A DNA stretch of 34,876 bases from Clostridia bacterium (GTDB lineage Bacteria; Bacillota; Clostridia; Oscillospirales; CAG-272): contig JAFTRA010000024.1 of the NCBI GenBank assembly GCA_017462485.1, forward strand, positions 1-34,876, given 5' to 3'. Under the pieces are notes generated by a model, which was not told the DNA's origin, searched no databases, and saw only the letters and a list, made by a program, of their open reading frames with translations. The translations under genes and the position numbers were made by a program. Below, one piece after another: positions 1 through 8,465 of this stretch (position 1 is the first letter of the stretch; every line of letters starts with the position of its first letter).

Positions 1-3000
1 CAACGGTATTGCAGAAATTACTGCCCGAGGTAGTGTAGTCAAAGACCTTACCTATACTGCGTCCGTAGTCGTCGTAGTATAGCCACTCGCTGCCGACACT
101 TGCTGCCGTATGGGTATATAGTCTGTATAGCTTTCCGTAATGAGAATAAGTATATTGACTGTCAACACTGTCATATACCACGCCCGACGTGGAGTCAAAC
201 CGGAATTCATAATAAATTCTGGATACTCTGTTCTTTGCGTCGTAGTTGCTTCTAATTCTGAATGCTTGCTCGGCACTGTCTCCCTCGTACTCGTAAAACT
301 CCGAGAGTCTGTTATACGAATCGTACTTATAAACGGTAGTTCTATCGCTTATATGGTCTATATACTTATGTACCTGACCGTCCTTCGTATATTCGTACTC
401 ATATGCAAGCGTTCTGCTTTCACCCTCATTATACCATATCTCTATAAGATTTTCAAGTCTATCGTAAACATATTCTACCGAATAACCGTTTCCGTACGTA
501 ATTTTATTGAGCTTTCCGTTATTCTGATTGTACGTGTAGGTTGCGAGGGTATTGTCTCCCGCCCGAATTGAGCTTTGGTTTCCGAATACGTCGTAGTTAA
601 ACGTATATACGGTGGACCTTGTTTCGATTTTATTAAGCTTTTCGTCCGCTGTATACGTATAGCTTACCGATTCGTTGAGATAGTCTTCGATATATGTATT
701 CGGGTTGGATGCGTTCCAATAAGCCGGAGTAACCGATATTAGATTTCCTCTGTAATCGTATTCGTAAGCAAGTCCCTCACCGTCTGACATCTGAAGCTCG
801 TCTTCTCGTTCCTTTTCGGTTATAGCGGCAAGAAGGTGACCTCTTGACTCGTCGTAGAAATATCTCGTTACAGTTCCGTTAGCATCCGTAGCGCTAGTCA
901 TAACGCCGAAGATATACGAGCCCGCTTGAGTGTTGTAGGTGTAAGACGTCTTCATCGAGTTTTCGGACAGCACAAGGCTTCCGCTCGCGTTTTCCACGTA
1001 GGGAGTTACCTCTACGAGAGTGCAGAGTCCGTAAGAGTTATACGTATAATCCGTTTTGTGCTGCTCTGTCTTAACTATGAGAGAGTCCGGGTCGCTCTCC
1101 TCGTACGGATAGTCGATATCATTGTAAGCATCAACGAAATCATAGTCGATAGTATAATCTACGAGGTGGTTTGAGGTGTAGGTATAGTCTGTTATCTTAC
1201 CGTAGTTATTAGCGACTCTCGTGAGATTTCTATTTGTGTCATAGTAATAGCTCTCCGTATAAAACGCGCTCTCTGTTCTTTTAAGGAGTCCGTTTGAGTA
1301 ATAGTAGTATCTCTCGGTGTCCCCGTAGCTGTTATTAAGCACGGATATGTTATCAAACAGAGCGTATCCGTTATACTGATTTGAGTAATCGCAGTAAACG
1401 TCTATCGCTTTAACGTAGTCATACGTGTTTGTATCTGACGCTGCTGCCTCGTATTTGCAGCTTACGCTTCCGAGCACGTATTGCCAGCCCTCCGAGTAAT
1501 TATTAAAATCGAAGGTGTGACGCACGGTTACGTCATCTGACAGTCCTTGATAATATATAACGTCAACTATAATCGCAAAGCTTCCGCTTGACGTTGCGTT
1601 TTCTGCCGCATATGCAAAGCCGGAAACGGTGAAGTTCATATTGTTATTGGCGTAGTTAAAGTTATCCGTTTCGAAAATGCGCTGCTTTACGTAGCGGTCT
1701 GATGCATTTGAGACTAACTTTACGGTGTTTCCGAAAATGCTTCCCGCATTATATACGGTAGGCGCGACTCCCGTTTCTGTGACCCAGACGTCAGAGAGAC
1801 TTTGACTTGTAGCAGCAGCGCTCGTTATACCGCTTTCATCAAAGCTACCGTAGCTTACGATGCTGTGGTATGCTGTGCCTATACCCTTTGTCAAGCTTAC
1901 GTTGTCAACGAAGAGGAAGCCTGTTTGTGTAGCCGAGGAGCTTGCTTCGAATTCGATAGCTACAGCTATATTGTCTCCGCCGTTTATATTGCTTGGAACG
2001 GTGAAGCTAACCGAGGCGTCCTTATAACCGCTAAAGGTAGAGCCGCCGTCATTGAGCGAAAGCTCTTCCAAAACGTTCAATCCCGAGCCGGATATTGAGT
2101 ATATATGGGCTTTTGCGGTTATAAATTTGCAGCTATGTGACTGTATAGGAACGGTAAGCGTATATTCTCCCGCCTTCAAGAAAACGTATTGAGTCAGCGC
2201 GGAGCTTTCCGAGGCGGCGAGGTTTATCCATACGCTTTCGTTATTTACGATAGGAGCCTTTCCCGTGAACGTCCAATAAGAAGCGCTTACGGTTGAGACG
2301 TGCTCTGAAAAATCTCCGTTGAGAAGATAATTCACGTGGTCTCCCTCGGAGCTCGTGCTTAAGGTAAGGTTATTCTTTATATTTGCCTGCGTGCTGTATT
2401 CTCCCGTGGTTGCTCCGTATATTTCACCGTATCCTAGAGAGAAGGAATATACGCTACTCGCGCGGCCGCCGTCGTCAAGCACGTATCTTGTGGTTATATC
2501 GTCACTTGTACCGAGAGCCTCATCGTTTCCGGTGCTCTTTACGTCTGTGTATCCCGTGCCGTAAGTGAATGATACTGCTTGGCCGAGATTTTCGCTGTCT
2601 CCGTATTCTTCTGCTTTAGAAGCTCTGCCATTCCACCACGTGTATTTGATTCTATCGCTTGAATGGTAGTTTTCAACTTCGGAAAGCTTACCGCTTGATT
2701 CGTATGAATATTTGTAATCAACGCTGCAATACAAATCCTGCGTTGGATGCCAATAGGCACGGTAATATTCCTCTGTAGTGCAGTCAACGGTATCATCGAC
2801 GGTCATTCCAAATTCTATTTCTCGCAGATATTTGAAATTCGTTTCCGATATGCTTCCGTTATACGTAGCGGAATATCTGAAGAACATAATATCACCGCTC
2901 GCAATATTTTGCACCGCATAAAGCATTCCGTCGATATAATGGAATTTCATCGTTGTTACGGCAGTGCTGTTCTTTGGTTTGCTCGTCATTGAAAGCGGTC

Positions 3001-5044
3001 TTGAATAGGTCGAGTCGTAGATGATATTTATAGCGTTTCCAACCTGGTCTGTTATTTTAGTAAGTACCCACGCGTCAGTTACGGGAACTGTATTATCATT
3101 GGTGGCGTAAGGCGTCTTTGAAAACGTTCGTGTGATTCTTGAGTCATCGGTTATAGTTATCGTGCTTGTGCCGACGGTCATTGTTTTCCCAAGTCCGTCG
3201 TTGTCAAGATAAACGTTGCCCGATTTAAAGAATGCGTGTCCCGTTCCGTCTGCGTCCTCGTATAGATAGTACGCATCTCTTGCGTACGTTTCGGTTGACG
3301 TCGTATATTCTTTCCTTACGACCGTTTCGCAGAGATTAAGCTTGAATCCGTTTGGCAAAAACTGCTCGGTATATGCCGTATCTACGTTAGGATAAATATA
3401 TGCCTTGTTTCCATAAGCTGAATTATATACGAGAGTTGGGGTATAAGGCATAAGACTGTCTACGGTAGAAAACGTAGGAATGGTAAAGGTAAGGTTGCCC
3501 GTAGCAAGATTTACGCTTCCGCTTCCTGCCTTTCCCGCGCTCTGAGAGCTGTACGGCCAATAGTCCTCAAGTCCGTTCGTATTAACGTAGCTGAGTTCTA
3601 TATACGGAGCAGTAGATGTAGCGGTACTTTGCGTGCTTGCTGCGGTCGAAATAGGATTTGCCACTCTCACGGTCAATGGGGTATAAGCTCCATAAGAATT
3701 GAGGACTTGACGTATCGCAACACCGTAATTCTTTTCAGGTGTTTCAATCCATTTTTTCGCAATGTCTGTAATATTCCATACGTAATAAGTTCCACAGGAT
3801 GATACGTCTATAACCGTCTCGGAATACGTAGGAGCTTCGGTAGAATACCTGTTCCACGAGCTTGTTATCTCGTGTATTTGCAAGCTAGGCGTTCCGTTAT
3901 CTTGACTAGCAAGGTGTTTTATAGCTAAATTTATTTCCGAAATGTAAGAATCCTCGGGAATTTCCGGAAATTCGTTTATTTTTACATATGCGGTGGTAGT
4001 GCTATCTACGCAAATATAAGGCACCTCTTCTGCAATCGTAAACGTTCCGTTTTGCGTGCTTGTAGCGATTGTCGAATTTTCATACGTTGCCTCTACCGTG
4101 GGGTCAATAATTATAGGATATACTCTTTCCTCGCTGTTCATCCATTCGGTATCTGCGCTTACTGTCAGAGTGTATTTATTTCCGCTTCCGCTGAGTGAAT
4201 ATCTGATAGCTTCCTTTGGCGCTACCGATATATTAGAGTCGCAAGCAACGGGTGCCGGAATAGTATATATAGTCTCTTTGGTTTTCTCGTCGGAGATAAG
4301 GACGTCGCCCGATTCCAAAAGCTCCGCTGAGAGACCCTTGAGCTTCAATTCAAAGGAGTAATTATATGAATCCTTCATTTCCTTGACTACAATGTTCTCC
4401 TTTATGTCAAAGGAGCTGACTATGTATTCAAGGTCTATGCCGGAGAGAATGTTTTCGTAGTAAACCTTTGAAGATAGCTTTTCAAGATTCATCATTTTTT
4501 GAAGCTCGGTATCTTGAAGAGCGTCGCTTCCGTTGATAACCGTTCCGGGAACGTTCTTTTCACCGCCGATAAAACTCATAGTTATGCTATAATCTTTATC
4601 CTTCAAAGTGAAAATCTTGCCGCTTCCCGTTATTTTCTTCGAGAAGCGTATGCGTGAGACGGAATTTGAAAACTCACCCGAATCTTCGGAAAGCACGTTA
4701 TCTATATCCTGCCACTTTCCCGTCTCGTCCACGTAATGAACGGGGGAAGCGTACTGCGCCGCGATATACGTTCCGTCTTTCAGGTGAAAGTGCTTGACGT
4801 TTTCCTCGCGTAGCTCTTCCACTTCATAGAGAGCGCCAACGGCAACGTTTTCGCTGTCAATCGCTGAAGCCGTACTTTCGTTGCTTGCCGAGTCTTCTCC
4901 TGAAAGAGCGTCTGCTACTTCCGCGTAAATTACAGTAGGTATAACGTAGAATAGCATAACTAACGAAAGAGCCATAGATAAAACTCTTGCTCCAACGCTA
5001 TGCTGCTTCAAAAATCTTAAAATGCTCGCCATTTTCTTTTTCAT
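1..5044 (-). CDS. Giant secreted DNRLRE/YD-repeat (RHS-type) protein, partial
   Basis: The minus frame stays open from the ATG at 5044 to the window edge (1681 codons, C-terminus missing). A GGAG-type ribosome binding site sits just upstream. Residues 1-42 form a long signal peptide: a basic start, then a hydrophobic stretch ending in VIYA. Residues of about 315-455 resemble a DNRLRE domain (SWNRYSTEAPTY, then WNITDIAKKWI). Residues of about 900-1250 hold beta-sandwich, carbohydrate-binding-like segments (LLNGDFSE, WTFTG, FVDNVSL). YD repeats begin near residue 670 and dominate from about 1260 on (YEYDYRGNLISV, FNYDVFGNQ, YKYDSYNRLSEF). Known members are wall-associated or secreted and often carry a toxin or variable tip after the RHS core; that part lies outside the window. 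The role is probably cell-surface or interbacterial competition (inference). Next upstream is a small secreted protein on the same strand. Confidence 0.88.
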   Translation of the reverse strand, partial: MKKKMASILRFLKQHSVGARVLSMALSLVMLFYVIPTVIYAEVADALSGEDSASNESTASAIDSENVAVGALYEVEELREENVKHFHLKDGTYIAAQYASPVHYVDETGKWQDIDNVLSEDSGEFSNSVSRIRFSKKITGSGKIFTLKDKDYSITMSFIGGEKNVPGTVINGSDALQDTELQKMMNLEKLSSKVYYENILSGIDLEYIVSSFDIKENIVVKEMKDSYNYSFELKLKGLSAELLESGDVLISDEKTKETIYTIPAPVACDSNISVAPKEAIRYSLSGSGNKYTLTVSADTEWMNSEERVYPIIIDPTVEATYENSTIATSTQNGTFTIAEEVPYICVDSTTTAYVKINEFPEIPEDSYISEINLAIKHLASQDNGTPSLQIHEITSSWNRYSTEAPTYSETVIDVSSCGTYYVWNITDIAKKWIETPEKNYGVAIRQVLNSYGAYTPLTVRVANPISTAASTQSTATSTAPYIELSYVNTNGLEDYWPYSSQSAGKAGSGSVNLATGNLTFTIPTFSTVDSLMPYTPTLVYNSAYGNKAYIYPNVDTAYTEQFLPNGFKLNLCETVVRKEYTTSTETYARDAYYLYEDADGTGHAFFKSGNVYLDNDGLGKTMTVGTSTITITDDSRITRTFSKTPYATNDNTVPVTDAWVLTKITDQVGNAINIIYDSTYSRPLSMTSKPKNSTAVTTMKFHYIDGMLYAVQNIASGDIMFFRYSATYNGSISETNFKYLREIEFGMTVDDTVDCTTEEYYRAYWHPTQDLYCSVDYKYSYESSGKLSEVENYHSSDRIKYTWWNGRASKAEEYGDSENLGQAVSFTYGTGYTDVKSTGNDEALGTSDDITTRYVLDDGGRASSVYSFSLGYGEIYGATTGEYSTQANIKNNLTLSTSSEGDHVNYLLNGDFSEHVSTVSASYWTFTGKAPIVNNESVWINLAASESSALTQYVFLKAGEYTLTVPIQSHSCKFITAKAHIYSISGSGLNVLEELSLNDGGSTFSGYKDASVSFTVPSNINGGDNIAVAIEFEASSSATQTGFLFVDNVSLTKGIGTAYHSIVSYGSFDESGITSAAATSQSLSDVWVTETGVAPTVYNAGSIFGNTVKLVSNASDRYVKQRIFETDNFNYANNNMNFTVSGFAYAAENATSSGSFAIIVDVIYYQGLSDDVTVRHTFDFNNYSEGWQYVLGSVSCKYEAAASDTNTYDYVKAIDVYCDYSNQYNGYALFDNISVLNNSYGDTERYYYYSNGLLKRTESAFYTESYYYDTNRNLTRVANNYGKITDYTYTSNHLVDYTIDYDFVDAYNDIDYPYEESDPDSLIVKTEQHKTDYTYNSYGLCTLVEVTPYVENASGSLVLSENSMKTSYTYNTQAGSYIFGVMTSATDANGTVTRYFYDESRGHLLAAITEKEREDELQMSDGEGLAYEYDYRGNLISVTPAYWNASNPNTYIEDYLNESVSYTYTADEKLNKIETRSTVYTFNYDVFGNQSSIRAGDNTLATYTYNQNNGKLNKITYGNGYSVEYVYDRLENLIEIWYNEGESRTLAYEYEYTKDGQVHKYIDHISDRTTVYKYDSYNRLSEFYEYEGDSAEQAFRIRSNYDAKNRVSRIYYEFRFDSTSGVVYDSVDSQYTYSHYGKLYRLYTHTAASVGSEWLYYDDYGRSIGKVFDYTTSGSNFCNTV

Positions 5045-5081
5045 TTTTTTCTCCTTTCAATTTTCTGTTCTTGTGATTTTA

Positions 5082-5134
5082 CTCGGGTATATAAGTGTTA
5101 TTTAGTTTTGCAATTAGTCAATTATATACCCGAG
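5082..5134 (-). other. 13-bp perfect inverted repeat between two secreted-protein genes
   Basis: CTCGGGTATATAA at 5082-5094 is the exact reverse complement of 5122-5134, with a 27-nt loop. It lies between the stop of the small secreted protein and the start of the YD-repeat gene, both on the minus strand. There is no run of T after it on the minus strand, so it is not a standard intrinsic terminator. It could be an mRNA-processing or attenuating hairpin that sets different levels for the two genes (inference). Confidence 0.5.
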
Positions 5135-5143
5135 CTACGTAAG

Positions 5144-5560
5144 TTAAGAAGAAGCTTTTATCTCCTCCTCGATAATGTCGGTCGCTCCGCCGCTACCGCT
5201 TATCTCATACGTTATCTTAACTCTGTACGTGCCGCTGCCGACTCCATACGTGTGCTTAAATGTACCGTACGATGATGATGAAGTATCAACCCATTCGGTA
5301 ACGTCCTTCCAGAAAACGAGTAGATTTCGCTTCTGCAGAGTCGTAGTAATTCTTGCGCCTGTAGTAACTCCAGTGTAACCTTTGTATGAGAGTGTAACTT
5401 CGGCTTCTCCGTCGGAAATGACGAAATCGGAATACACGTTAGCAACGTTATTTGCTCTTGGAGATATAACGTCATCACTTGCGCTTACTACACCGGCAAA
5501 GCTAGATAATATCAGGGTTAAGCATAGCATAAACGCAAAAATTCTTTTAAATCTGGTCAT
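5144..5560 (-). CDS. Small secreted beta-rich protein of unknown function
   Basis: 138 residues. Residues 1-27 are a typical signal peptide (basic MTRFKR, hydrophobic core, VSA cleavage site). The mature part of about 110 residues is predicted beta-rich and has the motifs TTLQKRNLLVFWKDVTEW and GSGTYRVKITYEI. It resembles small secreted Clostridia proteins of the DUF6147 kind; that link is from memory and is tentative. The ribosome binding site is strong (AAGGGGGTG, 6 nt from the ATG). It precedes the YD-repeat gene on the same strand by 99 bp, so the two may be co-transcribed, possibly as surface partner proteins. No enzymatic motif is visible. Confidence 0.75.
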   Translation of the reverse strand: MTRFKRIFAFMLCLTLILSSFAGVVSASDDVISPRANNVANVYSDFVISDGEAEVTLSYKGYTGVTTGARITTTLQKRNLLVFWKDVTEWVDTSSSSYGTFKHTYGVGSGTYRVKITYEISGSGGATDIIEEEIKASS

Positions 5561-5869
5561 ATTTTCACCCCCTTCATTTTGTTTGATTTGAGCGTTTGAA
5601 AAAAATATATTTCATACCCCTCTATAAACCTACAATGCAAAAAAACGCAAAAAAGGTGCAAAAAAATTAGAAAAAATCAAAAAAATTAAAAATATTTTTA
5701 AAGCTGCACAAAATTCGAAACTTGCTTTGGTGAGAAGTGCATAAAAATTGTAAATATAAAAAAGAGATAAAGATATAAGGTAAATATAGAAATCTAAAAA
5801 ATTCTTGATTTAAAGAGGCAAATATGATATAATGCAGTTGCATAATCCATACGAAAGAAGACTTTAGAA
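5561..5869. other. AT-rich divergent intergenic region
   Basis: The 309 bp between the secreted-protein gene (minus) and the sigma-factor gene (plus) are very AT-rich, with many A tracts. They contain the plus-strand promoter described separately. For the minus gene only weak promoter-like matches were seen (TTGC-type hexamers with poor -10 partners). No further gene is visible. A-tract richness suggests curved DNA. Confidence 0.6.
5805..5833 (+). promoter_or_regulatory. Sigma-A promoter of the ECF sigma-factor operon
   Basis: TTGATT (5805-5810), a 17-bp spacer, then a perfect TATAAT (5828-5833). The sigma-factor ATG follows 36 bp downstream. A housekeeping-type promoter means the sigma gene need not depend on itself for expression. 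Confidence 0.75.
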
Positions 5870-6421
5870 ATGCCCTTTATGTTCCTTGCGGTAATAGATG
5901 ATACCGCAAAAGAAGAAGACTTTTTATCTATATATCATAAATATAAAAAGATGGTCTTCAAAATAGCAGATTCCATTTTGGAAAATCCTTCGGATAGCGA
6001 GGAAGCTGCGCAGGAGACTTGGTTTGCAATCTCCGAGAATATGTCAAGCATTGAAGTTGATAACGAAGAGAGAACCGAGCGCTACATAAGAAAAGCCGCA
6101 GAAAGCCAGTGCTTTATAATCTTAAGAAAAAATAAAAAGATACCGAAGACTGTAGAAATGTCGGTACTGTGTTCGATACCCTCTGATGAAAATATTGAAA
6201 CAGATCTGGAAGTTGAGGAAGAGGTTGGAAAGGTAATTAAATGTATTACCTCTATGCCGAAGGCTTATAGAGATGCATTAACTCTTTTCTATCTGGATAA
6301 ACTAAGTCCGACGAAAATAGCCAAGCTTTTAGGAGAGCCTATCTCTACCGTAAAAAGCCGATTGAGAAGAGGAAATAAAATCCTTGAGAAAACGATAAAG
6401 GAGATGAAGCTTGATGACTAA
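5870..6421 (+). CDS. ECF-type RNA polymerase sigma factor
   Basis: 183 residues, usual for the ECF family. Residues of about 18-85 correspond to sigma region 2 (YHKYKKMVFKIADSILENP, then EEAAQETWFAI). Residues of about 125-178 are region 4 with the helix-turn-helix (YRDALTLFYLDKLSPTKIAK, then STVKSRLRRG). It should direct RNA polymerase to a small set of promoters. The start at 5870 has AAGAAG 9 nt upstream; an ATG at 5879 is an alternative and gives the FLAVIDD start usual in Clostridia homologues. Its stop overlaps the next gene by 8 bp, a coupling typical of a sigma factor with its membrane-bound regulator. The target genes cannot be read from this window; the secreted genes transcribed divergently are candidates. 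Confidence 0.9.
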   Translation: MPFMFLAVIDDTAKEEDFLSIYHKYKKMVFKIADSILENPSDSEEAAQETWFAISENMSSIEVDNEERTERYIRKAAESQCFIILRKNKKIPKTVEMSVLCSIPSDENIETDLEVEEEVGKVIKCITSMPKAYRDALTLFYLDKLSPTKIAKLLGEPISTVKSRLRRGNKILEKTIKEMKLDD

Positions 6422-7073
6422 AAGTGAAATTTCAATAATCAGAAAAGCTCTTCTCAAAATCGATGAATGGGAGCGCAACTATTACGCAAAGCTCCCCGAA
6501 GTAAATCGCACTCCAAGTGAAAAATATCTTTCCTCTATTCAGTCGCTTTTCTCTAAAAAGCATGAGTCGCGTTTTACTCCAAGAAGAGCCGCTGCGATAA
6601 TTATTATTGCCGCTTTGATTGCGGGATTGGTAGGTTGTGCCTTCGTATTCAGAAAGCCAATTCTTAACTTTATTGAAGAGAAATGGGGAGATGATACGAA
6701 AATGACCCTGCCCGATGGATACAAGGAAAGAATAGAAGTCGCTTATATGCCATCATACGTGCCGGAAGGATATCTACAATTTGATAGAGTAATAGACGAT
6801 CGTATTGTTGAAGTCAATTACGCAAAGTATGATAAAATTATTTCTTACAGTCAATACGCTCCTACAAATGCCAGCATAATATATGATACAGAAGACGCGC
6901 CATACGAGGTTGCGTACATAGGAGATCAAGCTGTCTATTACATAAGCAAATACAACGATTACGGCTTGATATGGGAAGACGGTGATTATACCTATTCTAT
7001 GACGATTCCTAACGAGCTTCCGTGGGAAGAGGTAGAAAAAATCATTTTGAGTATCAAAGCTGTGGAATCTTGA
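6414..7073 (+). CDS. Membrane-anchored DUF4367 protein, likely anti-sigma partner
   Basis: 219 residues from the ATG at 6414, which is 9 nt after AAAGGAGA; a TTG at 6411 is less well placed. Residues 1-55 are cytoplasmic. About 58-80 form one membrane helix with a small basic cluster (RR) before it. Residues of about 100-219 are an outside domain of DUF4367 type (MPSYVPEGY near its start, WEEVEKIILSI at the end). DUF4367 proteins are usually encoded right after ECF sigma factors in Clostridia and are thought to hold or sense for them. The N-terminal part has no recognisable zinc-binding anti-sigma motif, so the anti-sigma role rests on context. Confidence 0.82.
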   Translation: MTKSEISIIRKALLKIDEWERNYYAKLPEVNRTPSEKYLSSIQSLFSKKHESRFTPRRAAAIIIIAALIAGLVGCAFVFRKPILNFIEEKWGDDTKMTLPDGYKERIEVAYMPSYVPEGYLQFDRVIDDRIVEVNYAKYDKIISYSQYAPTNASIIYDTEDAPYEVAYIGDQAVYYISKYNDYGLIWEDGDYTYSMTIPNELPWEEVEKIILSIKAVES

Positions 7074-7133
7074 AGTTAGAAAATTTAATTCTTCGAAAAA
7101 ACAAACAGCTCAAAACTAAAGCAAAATAAAAAG

Positions 7134-7172
7134 CGGGCAAGCTCGAAAAAAACAAGCTTGTCCGTCTTTTTT
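7134..7172. terminator. Bidirectional intrinsic terminator
   Basis: A 10-bp stem (7134-7143 with 7155-7164, one G-U pair) is followed by TCTTTTTTG on the plus strand. On the minus strand the same stem is followed by CTTTTTATTTT. It can therefore end both the sigma operon and the convergent aminopeptidase unit. Confidence 0.85.
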
Positions 7173-7217
7173 GTAAATAATAGTTTTCAAATATTGCAGT
7201 TTTCTATGATTTAAATA

Positions 7218-8441
7218 TCAGAACGCCCATTCGCCGTTCTCGAAAATTTTAACCTCGTTGTCGTTCTTGTCAATGCCGACAATAGAGAGGTCGCGAGTTC
7301 CTATCATAAAGTCAACGTGAGTTACCGAATCATTGATTCCGAGTGCGTGAGCCTCGTCGTCGGTGTATTTTTCAAAGTCACGAAGAACGTTCGTGAAGCC
7401 CATTCCGATAGCGAGATGGCAGGCAGCGTTTTCGTCATAGAGAGTATTGTAGAAGAGAACACCGCTTTCGCGTATGGGAGATGAGTAGGGAACGAGCGCG
7501 CATTCGCCAAGATAAGCTGCGCCCTCGTCTGCCGAGAGCATCTCGGAAAGAAGCTCCGCATTCTTTTCAGCGCCTGATTCAACGACCTTTCCGCCCTCAA
7601 ACTTCATCCAGAAGTTTTCGATAAGCTGACCGCCGTAGGAGAGGGGAAGAGAGGCGTAAACGATACCCTCCGCCTCGCCTCGCTTGGGCGAAGTGAAGAC
7701 CTCCTCGGTAGGAATATTGGGGTTGAAATATACGCCCTCGGTGGTGGTATCTCCGCCGCCCTGGAAGAGAGCCTCGGGGATAAGACCTACCGTAAGGTCT
7801 GTTCCGTTTTCAGAGTGGTATATAAGCTTCTTCAAGCCGAGCGAGTTAAGGTAGCTCGATTTTTCGATAAGATTTTTGTTGTGCTTTTCCCATTCAAGCG
7901 TGGGGTCGTCGTAAACACGAGAGGTATCGAGAATAGCTTCCCAAAGCTTTTCAACAGCCACCGAGGTTCTCATTCCGGGGAATACCTTTTTAGCCCAAGC
8001 CGCGCCGGGAACGCCTGCGATGCACCACTGATATCTGTTTTCCATCTTTCGTCTGATAGGCTTGATAGCAAGCGAGCGAGCCGCTCTTGCCTTGGAATAT
8101 TTCTTCTGATTTACGCCCTTAAGACCGTCGGGGTCCTCAGAGGTGAGATATATTTTTGCGGGGAGAACGTCGAGCTGATGCTCCCATCTCTTCATCTGCC
8201 AATCCTCGAGCGTTGAGAGCGTCTTCTGACTCTGATACTTTACCGCAAGCTTTTCGAGAGGCTGGTAATCCCAGTCAACCGAAACCTTTTTTGCGCCGAG
8301 CTTGTAGCATTCCTCGACGAGCATTTTTACGAACTCGGGTTGGTCAAGCTCCGCTACTATCATAACCTCTTGACCTTTTTTTACGTTAGCGCCTACCGAA
8401 GCAATTAAGTGAGCGTATTTTTTAAGTCTTGTCTTGTTCAT
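7218..8441 (-). CDS. M29 family aminopeptidase (AmpS/AmpT type)
   Basis: 407 residues, full length for peptidase family M29: metal-dependent cytoplasmic aminopeptidases that form large dimers. Family signatures are all present: NIPTEEVFTSP at 242-252, GECALV at 312-317, NTLYDENAACHLAIG around H342, and SVTHVDFMIG with H375 and D377. These supply the E/E/H/H/D metal ligands and catalytic residues known from AmpT/AmpS. The start has GAGGATAAAAA in front. It lies 24 bp downstream of pepD on the same strand, so the two peptidases are likely one transcript. No signal peptide is present; the likely role is turnover of intracellular peptides. Confidence 0.93.
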   Translation of the reverse strand: MNKTRLKKYAHLIASVGANVKKGQEVMIVAELDQPEFVKMLVEECYKLGAKKVSVDWDYQPLEKLAVKYQSQKTLSTLEDWQMKRWEHQLDVLPAKIYLTSEDPDGLKGVNQKKYSKARAARSLAIKPIRRKMENRYQWCIAGVPGAAWAKKVFPGMRTSVAVEKLWEAILDTSRVYDDPTLEWEKHNKNLIEKSSYLNSLGLKKLIYHSENGTDLTVGLIPEALFQGGGDTTTEGVYFNPNIPTEEVFTSPKRGEAEGIVYASLPLSYGGQLIENFWMKFEGGKVVESGAEKNAELLSEMLSADEGAAYLGECALVPYSSPIRESGVLFYNTLYDENAACHLAIGMGFTNVLRDFEKYTDDEAHALGINDSVTHVDFMIGTRDLSIVGIDKNDNEVKIFENGEWAF

Positions 8442-8465
8442 TTTTTATCCTCTATTCATTATACT

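Noticed and set aside
140-4361. Many short open reading frames on the plus strand and in other minus frames within the left 5 kb
   Set aside because: All lie across a single uninterrupted minus-strand reading frame with clear protein motifs, and none has a good ribosome binding site; they are shadows.
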